Source: Haematococcus lacustris (Eukaryota; Chlorophyta; Chlorophyceae; Chlamydomonadales; Haematococcaceae). Taken from it: a stretch of 64,000 nt of DNA. This document shows positions 34,464 to 45,604 of this stretch, in pieces. The notes under the pieces are model-generated. The model was not told where the DNA came from. It saw only the letters and a program-made list of their open reading frames with translations, and searched no databases. The position numbers and the translations under genes were made by a program. The stretch's first letter is position 1; each line of letters starts with the position of its first letter. Where the stretch lies: the NCBI GenBank assembly GCA_030144725.1, contig JASKMD010000017.1:8322200-8386199 (forward strand), read 5' to 3'.

Positions 34464-34960
34464 ATAGGAAGGACTGGAGCAGCATAGATAGGCTCAGGAC
34501 CGCTGTTAGGCAGCATTGCTTGCTGCCCATGGTCATGCGCTTGTTGACCTCCGCCACAACAGCGTCAACTTGCGCTGAGCTGAGATCAGGCAGCGCTGCC
34601 TCCACGAGGCCACGAATGGCAGCCTTGATGACCTGGCGCCGCTCTCCAACTACCTCTTGCTGCCCACTGCCACTGGCACCTACATACATGGGACGGCATA
34701 GCACACGCGCAGCGACTTGATTTAGGGAGTTGCAGTGACGCGTGGTGCACACTGCGTCGCTTCGTCAGGGGGGGGCCAGTCTTTCGTCAAGCTTTGCGGC
34801 TTTGCGGCTTACCGGCTGCACTCTGTGCGGGGCGCTTGCGTTTCTTATTCCGCGACATTCGAGGGATTCAGCAACATTATCCAAGCGCAGTGGCCGTGCT
34901 GGGTGATGCATCAGGTCGCCATCCAACCGGAGTGGCGGCAACCGGAATGAGGCTATATAC
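34464..34960 (-). pseudogene. Family R unknown ORF, copy 1, N-terminal part
   Basis: On the minus strand GASGSGQQEVVGERRQVIKA leads to LVEAALPDLSSAQVDAVVAE and NKRMTMGSKQ, near-identical in protein to 55541-55735. Upstream sequence at 34690-34960 matches 36317-36600. The frame is interrupted by the insertion at 33401-34463. Confidence 0.5.
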
Positions 34961-35214
34961 TATGTAACATTGTGATAACCAGGAGTGGGTCATAGCATGT
35001 GCATGTGGCTATAGAGTGTTGTCCTCATGGTGATATGTACTCAGTATACCTTGCAACATCTGCAGCTCAGTATCACGTGTAAGTACATCCAACGGCTCTA
35101 GCCCAACGTGTAATAATCTCCAGCCTGGTAACCGTTTCCGAGCAAGCCCCTTCCTTCAGCCCTTTACCCAGCCCTTCAGCACTTGAGGGGGTCACACAGT
35201 TACCCCATCCCTCT

Positions 35215-35570
35215 CGTTGCTGCTGCCCCCCTTCCCCCCTGCTGCTGCTGCCGCTGCTGCCCCCCTGCCCCCTGCTGCTGCTGCTGCCCCCCTGCCCCCC
35301 TGCTGCTGCTGCCGCTGCTGCCCCCCTGCCCACCTGCTGCTGCTGCTGCTGCTGGCACCCTGCCCCCCTGCTGCTGCTGCTGCTGCCCCCCTTCCCCCCT
35401 GCTGCTGCTGCCGCTGCTGCCCCCCTGCCCCCTGCTGCTGCTGCCGCTGCTGCCCCCCTGCCCCCTGCTGCTGCTGCTGCTGATGCTGCTGCCCCCCTTC
35501 CCCCCTGCTGCTGTTGCTGATGCTGCCCCCCTGCCCCCCTGCTGCTGCTGCTGCTGGCCCCCTGCCCCAA
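35215..35570. repeat. (CTG)n-rich array
   Basis: CTGCTGCTG and CCGCTGCTGCCCCCCTGCC units. Not homologous in layout to 5568-6830, but of the same composition. Confidence 0.9.
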
Positions 35571-35577
35571 GCTCATG

Positions 35578-36190
35578 CGGTCAGCCAGTACTGGTTGGGG
35601 GCCAGCCAGTACTGGTTGGGGGCCAGCCAGCACTGGTTGGGGGCCAGCCAGTACTGGTTGGGGGCCAGCCAGTACTGGTTGGGGGCCAGCCAGTACTGTT
35701 TGGGGGCCAGCCAGTACTGGTTGGGGGCCAGCCAGTACTGGTTGGGGGCCAGCCAGTACTGGTTGTGGGCCAGCCAGTACTGGTTGGGGGCCAGCCAGTA
35801 TTGGTTGGGGGCCAGCCAGTACTGGTTGGGGGCCAGCCAGTACTGGTTGGGGGCCAGCCAGTACTGGTTGGGGGCCAGCCAGTACTGGTTGGGGGCCAGC
35901 CAGTACTGGTTGGGGGCCAGCCAGTACTGGTTGGGGGCCAGCCAGTACTGGTTGGGGGCCAGCCAGTACTGGTTTGGGGTCAGCCAGTACTGGTTGGGGG
36001 CCAGCCAGTACTGGTTGGGGGCCAGCCAGTACTGGTTGGGGGTCAGCCAGTACTGGTTGGGTGTAAACCAGTACTGGTTTGGGGTAAACCAGTACTGGTT
36101 GGAGGTGGACCAGTATTGGTTGGGGGGCGGCCAGTACTGGTGGGGGGTGGACCAGTACTGGTTGGGGGTGGACCAGTACTGGTTTTCTCG
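35578..36190. repeat. Satellite C: 21-bp repeat with CCAGTACTGG core
   Basis: About 29 units of 21 bp. Each has the palindrome CCAGTACTGG followed by TTGGGGGCCAG. Units degenerate toward the right end. Confidence 0.95.
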
Positions 36191-36316
36191 TATCTCCTCA
36201 GCCCGATTTTTCCTCGATTTTAGGTTTACACCACCATTCTTAGAACCGCTAAAAAATACAATCTATCAAAGCACTTTGTCAAAAAATTCAACTTTTCTCA
36301 TGAACTTTTCTGCGAG

Positions 36317-36690
36317 TGTACATACATGGGACGGCATAGCACACGCGCAGCGACTTGATTTAGGGAGTTGCAGTGACGCGTGGTGCACACTGCGTCGCTT
36401 CGTCAGGGGGTGCCCAGTCTTTCGGCTTGCGGCTTACCGGCTGCACTCTGTGCGGGGCGCTTGCGTTTCTTATTCCGCGACGATCGAGGGATTCAGCAAC
36501 ATTACCAAGCGCAGTGGCCGTGCTGGGTGGTGCATCAGGTCGCCATCCAACCGGAGTGGCGGCAACCGGAATGAGGCGGAAGTGATATCCATTACACATT
36601 TCACTTAGTTTCCACATTCCCAGCCCATGATAGCCTGCTTGACGGCCATGACCTCCTCTTCCTAGGCAATAAGGGCACCCACATACCGAG
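36317..36690 (-). pseudogene. Family R fragment, copy 2
   Basis: It matches, in the same orientation as copy 1, the stretch upstream of the family R ORF. Farther right it holds the piece reading EEEVMAVKQAIMGWECGN on the minus strand, also present at 55170-55231. A stop replaces one residue before EEEV here. Confidence 0.5.
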
Positions 36691-36996
36691 CAGGCCTATG
36701 ATGCCAGACCCGTTGCAAGCCCAGTCCCTGGTGGCACGTTCCCGTCTGAGACTACTGGTAGGGTTGGCCAGATCCGTATGTGGCGGCTAGAAAGACGGTA
36801 TATACATACGTATTTACTGTATTCGTAGTTCCGTCGGGTATTCCGTAGGGGCAGGGTCATCATTTTGCGAAAGTGAGTATGTAGTTTGGTGCACAACAAC
36901 TATAGAAACGCCCGCTAAGGGTAAGCATGTTCAGAATCTCAATCAATAGCAGTGTCATGACACATCTATATGCCAGCAAGCCATGCATGCCGTTAG

Positions 36997-37165
36997 TGTT
37001 ACGTGACCATGCTGAGTAAAGTAGCATGCGGATCTGAGATCTCTACTCCCATGTGAGAAAGTGTTAGTGGTGAGGTGTTCTGAGGCTGGGTCCGATTCCC
37101 AGGTATATGGACTACGCCCTGATCTACGATGGATACCTCAGAACACTATAGCCGCTAACGCAACA
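36997..37165 (+). repeat. 5' LTR of retrotransposon 2
   Basis: 169 bp. It contains a hairpin CTGGGTCCGATTCCCAG similar to a tRNA T-arm, and an inverted pair GGTGTTCTGAGG / CCTCAGAACAC. Confidence 0.92.
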
Positions 37166-37177
37166 GTGGTTTCGTTT

Positions 37178-39035
37178 TAAGTTCCAGTTTAAAGTGCTGT
37201 GCTTCGGGCTTACAAACGCTCCTGCTACCTTCCAACGAGTCATGAACAACGTGTTTCGACCTCTGATCAACAAGTCTGTGCTGGTTTACATTGATGACAT
37301 CCTGGTCATGAGCAATACTGCTGACGAGCATGTGCGACATCTGAAAGAGGTGCTGGAGCTCATGAGACAACACAAGCTCTACGCCAAACGCTCCAAATGC
37401 GAGTTCAACAAAACAGAGCTGGCGTTCCTCGGCCATATTGTGGGCGAACATGGCATTGCTGTCGACCCAGCAAAAGTGAAAGTGGTCCGGGAGTGGCACG
37501 TTCCGCGCAACCTGAAGGATCTGCAGGCCTTTTTGGGGTTGGCGAACTATTTTCGGCGCTTCATTCCCAACTTCAGCGCTATCGCTGCGCCGCTGACCGA
37601 CCTGACCAGCAAGACGGCTGCGGCACAGTTCGACTGGCAAAAGTTCGGGGGGGCACATTTGAAAGCATTTAATGGCCTGAAAGACGCCCTGTGCTCTGCT
37701 CCTGTGTTGGCAGTGTCTGACTTCACAAAGCCCTTTGTGGTGTGCACTGACGCGTCGCTGGTGGGCACTGGAGCAGTGCTGCTGCAAGAAGGCAGACCCA
37801 TAGCTTACACCAGCAAAAAGCTGTCACCACCTGAAACAAGGTACTCTACAGGAGACCAGGAGCTGCTAGCCATCATCAGGGCTGTGAGGGAATGGAGGTG
37901 CTACCTGGATGGAGCTGTGGATGTTACAATACAAACTGATCACAACCCCCTAATCTACCTTCAAACGCAAGCAAACCTGTCAAGGCGGCAGACACGGTGG
38001 ATGGAGGAGCTGTCCCGTTACAAGTATGAAATCAGATACCATCCTGGTGCGGACAATGTGGCTGATCCCATCAGCCGCAACCCGGCGCTAAGCATGCCTG
38101 CCACAGAGAGCTGCCCGGTGCTACTGCTGGTGCCTGGACATGACGGTGCAGTGCTGGCTGCCACCACCCGCCGCACAGCAGCTGAGCTCCGCAAGGTGGC
38201 TGAGAGAGAGCAGGCTGTGGCCAGGGAGAGGGCCTATGAGGCTGGCAAGCTGACCCCGCCTGCTGACATGGCTGCCGGCACGCCTAGAGGGCTGCAGCCA
38301 GGTGGGGGGGAAACCCTGCGGCAGGACACAGAGCAACAAGAGGCCAGTGACGGGTCAGACCCCACAACGCTGCTGCAAGCAGTCAAGCAGGCCTACGGGG
38401 CGGACAAGCGGTTTGACGAGGCTGCCTTCACCTCAAAGCTACACCGGCTGGAGGGGCTGTGGCTAACAGAGCGTGGCCAGGTGGTGGTGCCTAATGATGA
38501 GAAGCTGAGGAGGAGAGTGATACACACCATGCACGATGCCAAGTCTGCGGGTCACTTGGGCATGACAAAGACCCTTGAGCAAGTAACACGCTATTTTGAC
38601 TGGCACGGTGTGTCAGAGGCTGTCAAGCACTACGTGCGCACCTGCCACTCGTGCCAACTAAACAAGTCCAGCGCCCAGAAGCCCGCCGGCAAGCTACAGC
38701 CGCTGCCTATCCCCTTGAGGCCTTGGGGCTCCGTGTCGCTTGACCTCATTGTGAAGCTCCCTGCAAGTGGACCAGCCAAACATGATTCAATCTTGGTGAT
38801 TGTGGACCGGCTGACCAAGATGGTGCACTTGGCCAGGACCTGGGAGCGCATGACAGCGGTACAATATGCCAAGCTCTTTGTCGACAATGTGTTTCGGCTA
38901 CACGGCTGGCCAGACAGCATTGTGAGCGACAGGGGACCTAACCTGAACAACAACAGGTTCTTTGTTGAGCTTGCGGCGCTGCTCCAGGTGGACCTGGACC
39001 TGTCGAGTGCTTACCACCCCCAGACGGATGGTCAG
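37178..39035 (+). pseudogene. RT (C-terminal half), RNase H and integrase N-part (retrotransposon 2)
   Basis: It enters at FQFKVLCFGLTNAPATFQR, then YIDD (37287-37298). RNase H follows with VVCTDASLVGTGAV, a Glu in TGDQELLA and TDHNPL. The integrase zinc finger is HTMHDAKSAGHLG then CHSCQ, and the core has VIVDRLTKMVHL and VSDRGPNLNNNRF. The frame stops inside the insertion just after YHPQTDGQ. Up to that point it is uninterrupted, so the 5' deletion and the MITE are the main lesions. Confidence 0.92.
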
Positions 39036-39283
39036 TAGAGCGCGACCGGACTGGTTAAAGGTTAATGTTAAACCGATTGTTAAAGTTGACCGTTTGGTCG
39101 CGATACGAGTCCCTTTTTGCTGTCGTTCTGGTCGCGACACGGCAATGCACCCAGCGACACTATGCCGGCAGAAGTAGCCAGTGAGAAGCAGTCCCAGGGT
39201 AGCAAAACGGGTATGTTAAAGATTGGTTAAAGATGTGGTTAAACCCAAAACATCAGGATGTTAAACTAACCAGTCGCGCTCTA
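39036..39283. mobile_element. hAT-type MITE, 248 bp (copy 2 of 2)
   Basis: Reads identical to 1905-2152. The 8-bp duplication ATGGTCAG lies at 39028-39035 and 39284-39291. It disrupts the integrase catalytic region of retrotransposon 2, so it is the younger of the two insertions. Confidence 0.93.
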
Positions 39284-40125
39284 ATGGTCAGACGGAACGC
39301 ATGAACCGGGTGATAGAGGAGATGCTGAGGCATTACATCAGGCCCGACCAGAAGGACTGGGCGGAACACTTACCCCTCGTCGAGTTCGCCATCAACAATG
39401 CCAAGCAGGAGTCCACCCGTTGCACGCCGTTCTACCTAAACTACGGCTACCATCCGCGAGTGGCTGAGCTGCTGGACCTGCCCCAGAGAGTGCCGCAGGC
39501 GCACGAGTTCGTGGCCAATGCGAGGCAGGCGGTGGAGCAGGCCAGGCAGTGCCTAGCCCGAGCGCAGAAGCGCATGAAGGCCTATCAGGATACTAAGCGG
39601 CGTGACGCGGTGTTTGAACCTGGCGACATGGTGTTGTTGAGCACACAAAACATGAGGGGCAGAGTGGGCCAGCCTGGTGCCAGAAAACTGAAGCCACGCT
39701 ATGTCGGTCCTTTCCGAGTTGAGTACATGGTGGGCAGAGCAGCAGTGAAGCTGGACCTGCCTGAGGAGTGGTCTCGGATCCATAACGTGTTTCATGTGTC
39801 CCTTGTGAAGCCTTACAGGACCTACGATGCCTCTGACCAGGTGCCTGGGCACGCAGGCCCACCCCCACTGCAATGGCTAGATGGAGAGCCAGAGTACAAG
39901 GTGGAGAAGGTGGTGGATCACCGGCTGGCCAAGAGCCAAGGCAAGCGGGGTGACAAGCCCAAGAAGAGGCAGTTGGAGTTCCTGGTCAAGTGGCAGGGCC
40001 ATGGGGACGAGCACAACACGTGGGAGTCCAGGTCACAGCTGGTGGGGTGCCAGGAGATGTTGACTGCCTACCTACAGAAGCTCGGTTTGGAGGCTGGTAC
40101 GGCTGAGGCTGAGGCGGTGGGCTGA
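39284..40125 (+). pseudogene. Integrase C-part and chromodomain (retrotransposon 2)
   Basis: Resumes with GQTERMNRVIEEMLRHYI, the segment with the third catalytic residue. Then comes the GPF/GPY-like region (PRYVGPFRVEYMVG, SRIHNVFHVSLVKPY) and a C-terminal chromodomain (YKVEKVVDHRL, QLEFLVKWQGHGDEHNTWES). A chromodomain with aromatic residues defines chromoviruses and usually steers insertion to methylated histone marks. It ends at a TGA at 40123-40125. Confidence 0.92.
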
Positions 40126-40252
40126 TGTGAGGAGGCCATGAAAGGAACTCAGACACCTAGCGCTAGTGTGGGCGCGAGTGACGGCACAATGTGCCTGAGC
40201 GGGGCAACACCACGGTGGTCAGCTGAGTGCAGCTGAGCCAGGTGGGGGGGAA

Positions 40253-40421
40253 TGTTACGTGACCATGCTGAGTAAAGTAGCATGCGGATCTGAGATCTCT
40301 ACTCCCATGTGAGAAAGTGTTAGTGGTGAGGTGTTCTGAGGCTGGGTCCGATTCCCAGGTAGATGGACTACGCCCTGATCTACGATGGATACCTCAGAAC
40401 ACTATAGCCGCTAACGCAACA
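40253..40421 (+). repeat. 3' LTR of retrotransposon 2
   Basis: 169 bp, one substitution from the left LTR (AGGTAGATGG against AGGTATATGG). Confidence 0.93.
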
Positions 40422-40664
40422 GTTAGCAATGTGCTTCTACTCTGTGCGCCAAGCATGTGTCCAAACCCCTCGTGTGGCAGCCGTGGGTGCAGTTGTGTAG
40501 TGAGCCATGGGCTCCTACTCGACCAATCATGTGTGCCACGCATGTGTGGCCATGTGCTCCTAGTCTGTAACCATGTGTGCATGGTTTCACCCCCTCGTGC
40601 TAGCTTTCTCTACAAAATCACCACCTCCTCCTCCTTCTCCACCTCCAGGCATGCTTGTGACAGC

Positions 40665-41585
40665 ACTGGGCTGGGCTGGGCTGGGCTGGGCTGGGCTGGG
40701 CTGGGCTGGGCTGGGCTGGGCTGGGCTGGGCTGGGCTGGGCTGGGCTGGGCTGGGCTGGGCTGGGCTGGGCTGGGCTGGGCTGGGCTGGGCTGGGCTGGG
40801 CTGGGCTGGGCTGGGCTGGGCTGGGCTGGGCTGGGCTGGGCTGGGCTGGGCTGGGCTGGGCTGGGCTGGGCTGGGCTGGGCTGGGCTGGGCTGGGCTGGG
40901 CTGGGCTGGGCTGGGCTGGGCTGGGCTGGGCTGGGCTGGGCTGGGCTGGGCTGGGCTGGGCTGGGCTGGGCTGGGCTGGGCTGGGCTGGGCTGGGCTGGG
41001 CTGGGCTGGGCTGGGCTGGGCTGGGCTGGGCTGGGCTGGGCTGGGCTGGGCTGGGCTGGGCTGGGCTGGGCTGGGCTGGGCTGGGCTGGGCTGGGCTGGG
41101 CTGGGCTGGGCTGGGCTGGGCTGGGCTGGGCTGGGCTGGGCTGGGCTGGGCTGGGCTGGGCTGGGCTGGGCTGGGCTGGGCTGGGCTGGGCTGGGCTGGG
41201 CTGGGCTGGGCTGGGCTGGGCTGGGCTGGGCTGGGCTGGGCTGGGCTGGGCTGGGCTGGGCTGGGCTGGGCTGGGCTGGGCTGGGCTGGGCTGGGCTGGG
41301 CTGGGCTGGGCTGGGCTGGGCTGGGCTGGGCTGGGCTGGGCTGGGCTGGGCTGGGCTGGGCTGGGCTGGGCTGGGCTGGGCTGGGCTGGGCTGGGCTGGG
41401 CTGGGCTGGGCTGGGCTGGGCTGGGCTGGGCTGGGCTGGGCTGGGCTGGGCTGGGCTGGGCTGGGCTGGGCTGGGCTGGGCTGGGCTGGGCTGGGCTGGG
41501 CTGGGCTGGGCTGGGCTGGGCTGGGCTGGGCTGGGCTGGGCTGGGCTGGGCTGGGCTGGGCTGGGCTGGGCTGGGCTGGCTGGGC
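40665..41585. repeat. (GGGCT)n pentamer array, 0.9 kb
   Basis: About 183 nearly perfect CTGGG units. Long frames on both strands across it are artefacts. Confidence 0.98.
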
Positions 41586-42380
41586 CCTCGTATGCATCTG
41601 TGCTGGCTGGGCCCTCGTATGCGACTGGTGCAGCACAGGCTCAAGCTTATTCCAGAAGCTGGCGCTGCCCTTCCGCTTCATGGCTGTGAGCTCGGCTAGC
41701 ACTTATACGGTCGCCACATCTCTCGTATGCATCATCCAACGCAATGAATGCCATCGGGTATCGCAGCGACTTATATATGACCCGCGGTTACGGCCACACC
41801 GGCAGTAACGGTGACTTGTGCGTCCTGCGTCCTTTGCAATCTCGCGATTTTGCCGTCGCGTGTACGGTTCAAGCGTGAAAACTACGGTCAAACCTACGGT
41901 ATTGTACGGTCAACCGACGTACCTACGGCTGCCTACGGATACACGGTGGTCGGGGTACGCTACGTATAGACTGTATATACGTACCTACGTATATACGCCG
42001 CTACGGTTCTGGCCAACCCTAACTACTGGGCTACTAAGTAAAAAACTACTTAGATACCACGATGAGCAGGCTTGCATGACGGCGCCGTGGAGTGCATTGC
42101 AGAAGTCTGAACCTCCGACATGGGACAGCGGCCAAGCAGCCTGAAAATGGATGGCTGTAACGGTTTACACCACGAATTCCATTATTACCACCACCATCCA
42201 TTATCACCACCACACGTGTAGGCAATGCAGCAACAGCAGCTATGACCAGTATTGCCAGTTGCCCTCTCGCTTACAGCCCACACAGCCTGAGGGTGTCGAG
42301 TCACAGCGCGCAAGCCATATACCTCAACCCTAGGAGCAGGCGCTGTCATCACCCCACGACTAAGGTGGTGTGAGTGCTGT
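41586..42380. other. No gene recognised
   Basis: Unique-looking sequence. 41860-42000 is rich in TACGTA/TACGG words and resembles, inverted, 36745-36850. It forms the 3' flank of the GrpE gene. Confidence 0.5.
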
Positions 42381-42382
42381 CA

Positions 42383-43835
42383 TCAAGGTGCTCTAACCAC
42401 TCCAACTTCAGCTGGCCTGATAACACGATCGAAGAGCTTGTACCCCCTCTGCATGAGCATGCAACAGCCCACAATTTATCACAGGTGTTATCTTCGCTGT
42501 GTCAAATACATGTAGAACCTACATGGTCTACATTGTAGATGCATACCCACCACCCACCTTTGTGACTGCCCCCACAGTGCCTGGCTCCTTGCTGGCGTCG
42601 GGGAGTTCAAACAGTGCATTATGCTGGTTAGGGTCAAACTGCTGATTGATTGGGTTGTATTGCTCAACATTGTTCGACTTCAACACCTGCACTCATCAAC
42701 AATGTCAAAGGGGTGCGCGTTGTGTTGCACACTGCTGCTTAGGCAGCACAGCTTTGTAAACCAAACAACAACATGATGAAGGTTTGCAGACTGTCCCAAG
42801 GTGAGGTTGAAGGAGGTATGGACAGCTTGCTAGCTGCAGCCCCATGACCACATGCCTACCTGCAGCAATATCCTCTCAGTGGCTCCCACACCCTCTTGCA
42901 GCCCTCGAAGCAGCTTGCGCAGCTGCTCAGTGCTAAGCTCCTTGCCGGGCTCCTCGGCTAGTGCATCTGCCGGCACTGAAGCAGCTGCCCGCTCAAGGTT
43001 GTCTGCCACATCAAGTATGGATTTCACAAACCCCTACAAGGACATGCAGATGCAGTGTCTCAGACAGCAAATGCACCTGGCATCAAGCCACCAAAGAAAC
43101 ACACTGGGTAACTCTCGGCCCCAGCCTGTGCTAGTACTATTTTGCATAAGGCCCATACCTGCACTGCAAACTTTTTGGCGTTGTCCATTTCTCTGGCAGC
43201 GCGTTGACGCACATTTTCCATTTCTGCTAGTGCCCGCTTCAGACTATCTGTCATTTGGGCTACCTGAGCCAGGCAATCACAACAGACCACATTATCCGCA
43301 TGGTGCTGTACCAGCGAGAGCTGCAGTATGTCGTTGTCATAATGGGACCTGTTCATGAGAATGCATGCCACCAAGCAGCTAAGGCATTCTTGCCACCCAC
43401 CTCTTCTGCCAGTTTTTGCACTGTGGCCTCCTTAGCGTCGAGCTGCGCCTGCAGATCCTCCACACTAGGCGCTTCTTCCGTGCTGGCTTCGGCTCTGCTG
43501 TCGGCTGCGCCGTCTGACTTTTGCTCCTGGCTGGCTTCGCCATTTATAGAGCCCGGCTGGTCGGTGGGTGGCACTGTAGAGAAGCCTCTGAACAGCCCAT
43601 TGCAGGGATGCACGCCGATGTTAGGGTGCTTAAGGCCTTCCCTGCTTGTCACAGCCCCACAAGCTGGCGCGGTGGCTCCAGCGCTTGCACTGCAGAGGTG
43701 CGATGTCGCTGCTAGGCTGAAGGGCTGTGACGGCTGCCAGTCTTGCTGTGCCTCCCACTGTGCCGGTCGCTGCCAAGCCAGTAGTTGTGCGCGCCCTTGA
43801 CCCCGCAGCAGTGCTCTCAGACTAAGCATCGACAT
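42383..43835 (-). CDS. MGE1: GrpE nucleotide exchange factor, mitochondrial type
   Basis: Co-chaperone that releases ADP from organellar Hsp70. Five exons fit with continuous phase: 43401-43835, 43159-43263, 42860-43033, 42558-42686 and 42383-42448, about 302 residues ending RPAEVGVVRAP. The N-terminus MSMLSLRALLRGQGRAQLL is Arg/Ser/Leu-rich and lacks acidic residues, like a mitochondrial presequence. A long acidic helix follows (EDLQAQLDAKEATVQKLAEE). The GrpE core is VRQRAAREMDNAKKFAVQ, GFVKSILDVADNLERA and FDPNQHNALFELPD, then GYKLFDRVIRPAEVGVV. A plastid GrpE is the alternative. The start could be either Met at 43835 or 43829. Two upstream in-frame Met codons add no targeting logic. Confidence 0.92.
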
Positions 43836-45604
43836 GCTACACACCACGGTAAGCGGGGAGGGAGCCGGAATTGGACGTGCCTCACTCACTCCTCCCTCCA
43901 CGCGAAACATACAGACGCGCTCCTTTATCACGACTGCCCACCTGTTCTGCAGCACGACCTAGCGTGCACCGTCTCTACCCGGAGCACGCAGTGGTCATCC
44001 AACCAGCAGCTATGTGTCGCTACGTGCGCCTGTTGCCCCTTCAGCCATCATTGTCAATGAAGCTCTGGCGTAGGATTAGTACATAGCAGACGCCTGACCC
44101 AAAGGCTTCGAGGCTCGACACGTCTGCTGGGGGTCCCTCACCAGTGAGTCTGGATCATTAACATGGTATGTGACGATTGAACAGCCACTGGTTCAGAGTT
44201 TAGGCCTAGGGATCAGACCATAGTCCCATGCCTACTCTGGCAAATCTGCTGTCACAGTCCAGCCACCTGCCTGGTCTATCCATCATTATATTTGTAATGC
44301 AGCTGCTGATGTTGCTGTATCCCCAGTCTGGTAGCCATCCACAGCTGAGCTGACCTGGCTGGTGCAGTCCAGGGCTGTCACAGACCTCCCCTCCAATCCA
44401 CCACCCTCCTTTCCACAGCCTATGCCCTCCCACCCACACCCCACAGGTTTACGTTCCCCCGCCCCACCACTTGTTGTGCTAGCAGCTGCTTGTGCCGCTG
44501 AGGCGGCCTCTCCAGCTGCAGCCGCGTCAGCTTGAGCCTGTGCTGCTTGTGCTGCTGCTTGGCTGGCCAGGTTCTGAGCATTGCCAGGCTTGCAGGCTGT
44601 GGCTTGAGTGCTAGCAGCTGAGGCAGCTTGCATGGCAATTGTCGCTGAAGCAGCAGCTGCGGCAGCAGTGCGCTGGGCAGCTGCAGCTGCTGCCTGAGCT
44701 GCTGAGGCGGTAGCGGCAGCAGCGGCAGCATCGCTGTCAGCAGAGTCGGCTGTGTAGCGGGCATCTGCAGTGGGCAGGCTATGAACAGCATATAGCAGAC
44801 AGTGGCAACATGTTGTCGTCGACACATGCGCTGATCTCTGCGCTCGAACTCCCTGTGACTGAAGTTGGGCTTCCACTGTGAGCTCTCTTCGCTGCCCAGT
44901 GGTCAAGGGGGATTAGCCCCAGGAAAGAGTGCCACCGGTGTGGGGTTTGTAGTCATCAAGGGTGCGAATGAGGATGCTTCAACTTGATTGGAGTAGCTTG
45001 GTGAGATCACCCCCAATCCATACCTTTCAATGCCCAGTCCATACCTTTTTACCGCATCCCAGGTCACCCAAATGACCCACATGTGGCACATGAGAACCCT
45101 GCAGCGAGGGGCCAGCTGTGTGGGCAGCGGCGAGCTGCTGCAGCTGAGGCTGGATGGCTGCTGACCATAACTTGGTTCTGTGGTGGGCCGGACTCAGGCA
45201 GCTGTCATCGTACGGCTGTGCCTTGGTCAGCACCTACATACACTGCATGGGCTGGGCTGGTTGGCAAGGGAGGAAGAGGAGGAGGCCAGCGTCAGATCTC
45301 AGCCCAGCCTAAACCCCTAGTAAACATGCTGTTATACGTGCCACCGGTGTGGGGTTTGTGGTCATCAAGGGACCGAGGGCAGTGAGAGGAGTGAGATTAC
45401 CCACAACTAAACATATTGTTCCATGTTGAATGAAGTATGTCGGGCTGTACAGGGGACTATGAGACACACGGTGGACTAGTTGGCCAACTTGGGCCCATAA
45501 AAACATATCAAGCCCGGTTTAGCACCTGAACCTCGTTTGTGTAAACTGCACGCATATGAGCTGTGGTAAAGCGTAGAGCTGTGGTAGAGCGAGGGTTGCG
45601 TAGT
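43836..45604. other. Intergenic region with short dispersed repeats
   Basis: A word of about 30 bp, CCACCGGTGTGGGGTTTG followed by TAGTCATCAAGGG, occurs near 44930 and 45345. Related sequence is inverted at 51840-51985. Apart from the Ala-rich frame entered separately I see no gene. Confidence 0.45.
44430..44772 (-). CDS. Possible Ala-rich exon, unknown
   Basis: The minus strand is open for about 110 residues, over half Ala, with Gln, Ser and Thr. It is preceded by a plausible acceptor (CCCACTGCAG at about 44771). Low-complexity Ala/Gln runs are common in algal proteins but also arise by chance in GC-rich DNA. No domain, start or stop is assigned. Confidence 0.2.

Larger units (their letters stand above)
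36997..40421 (+). mobile_element. Ty3 chromovirus LTR retrotransposon 2, 3.4 kb, internally deleted
   Basis: LTRs of 169 bp (36997-37165 and 40253-40421) run TGTTACG...GCAACA and differ at one base. The 5-bp duplication GTTAG lies at 36992-36996 and 40422-40426. A TGGTTTC primer-binding-like start lies one base past the left LTR, and a GGTGGGGGGGAA polypurine tract precedes the right one. Gag, protease and the first half of RT are gone: coding starts at FQFKVLCFGL. A 248-bp MITE interrupts integrase. A chromodomain closes Pol. Confidence 0.93.

Noticed and set aside
36360..36617. Independent 85-codon gene
   Set aside because: It is a fragment of the dispersed family R repeat, not a separate locus.
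40317..41808. Long frames of Ala-Gly-Leu-Gly-Trp or Pro-Ser-Ala-Gln repeats
   Set aside because: Direct translation of (GGGCT)n in stop-free frames on both strands. The same applies to 16866-17644.
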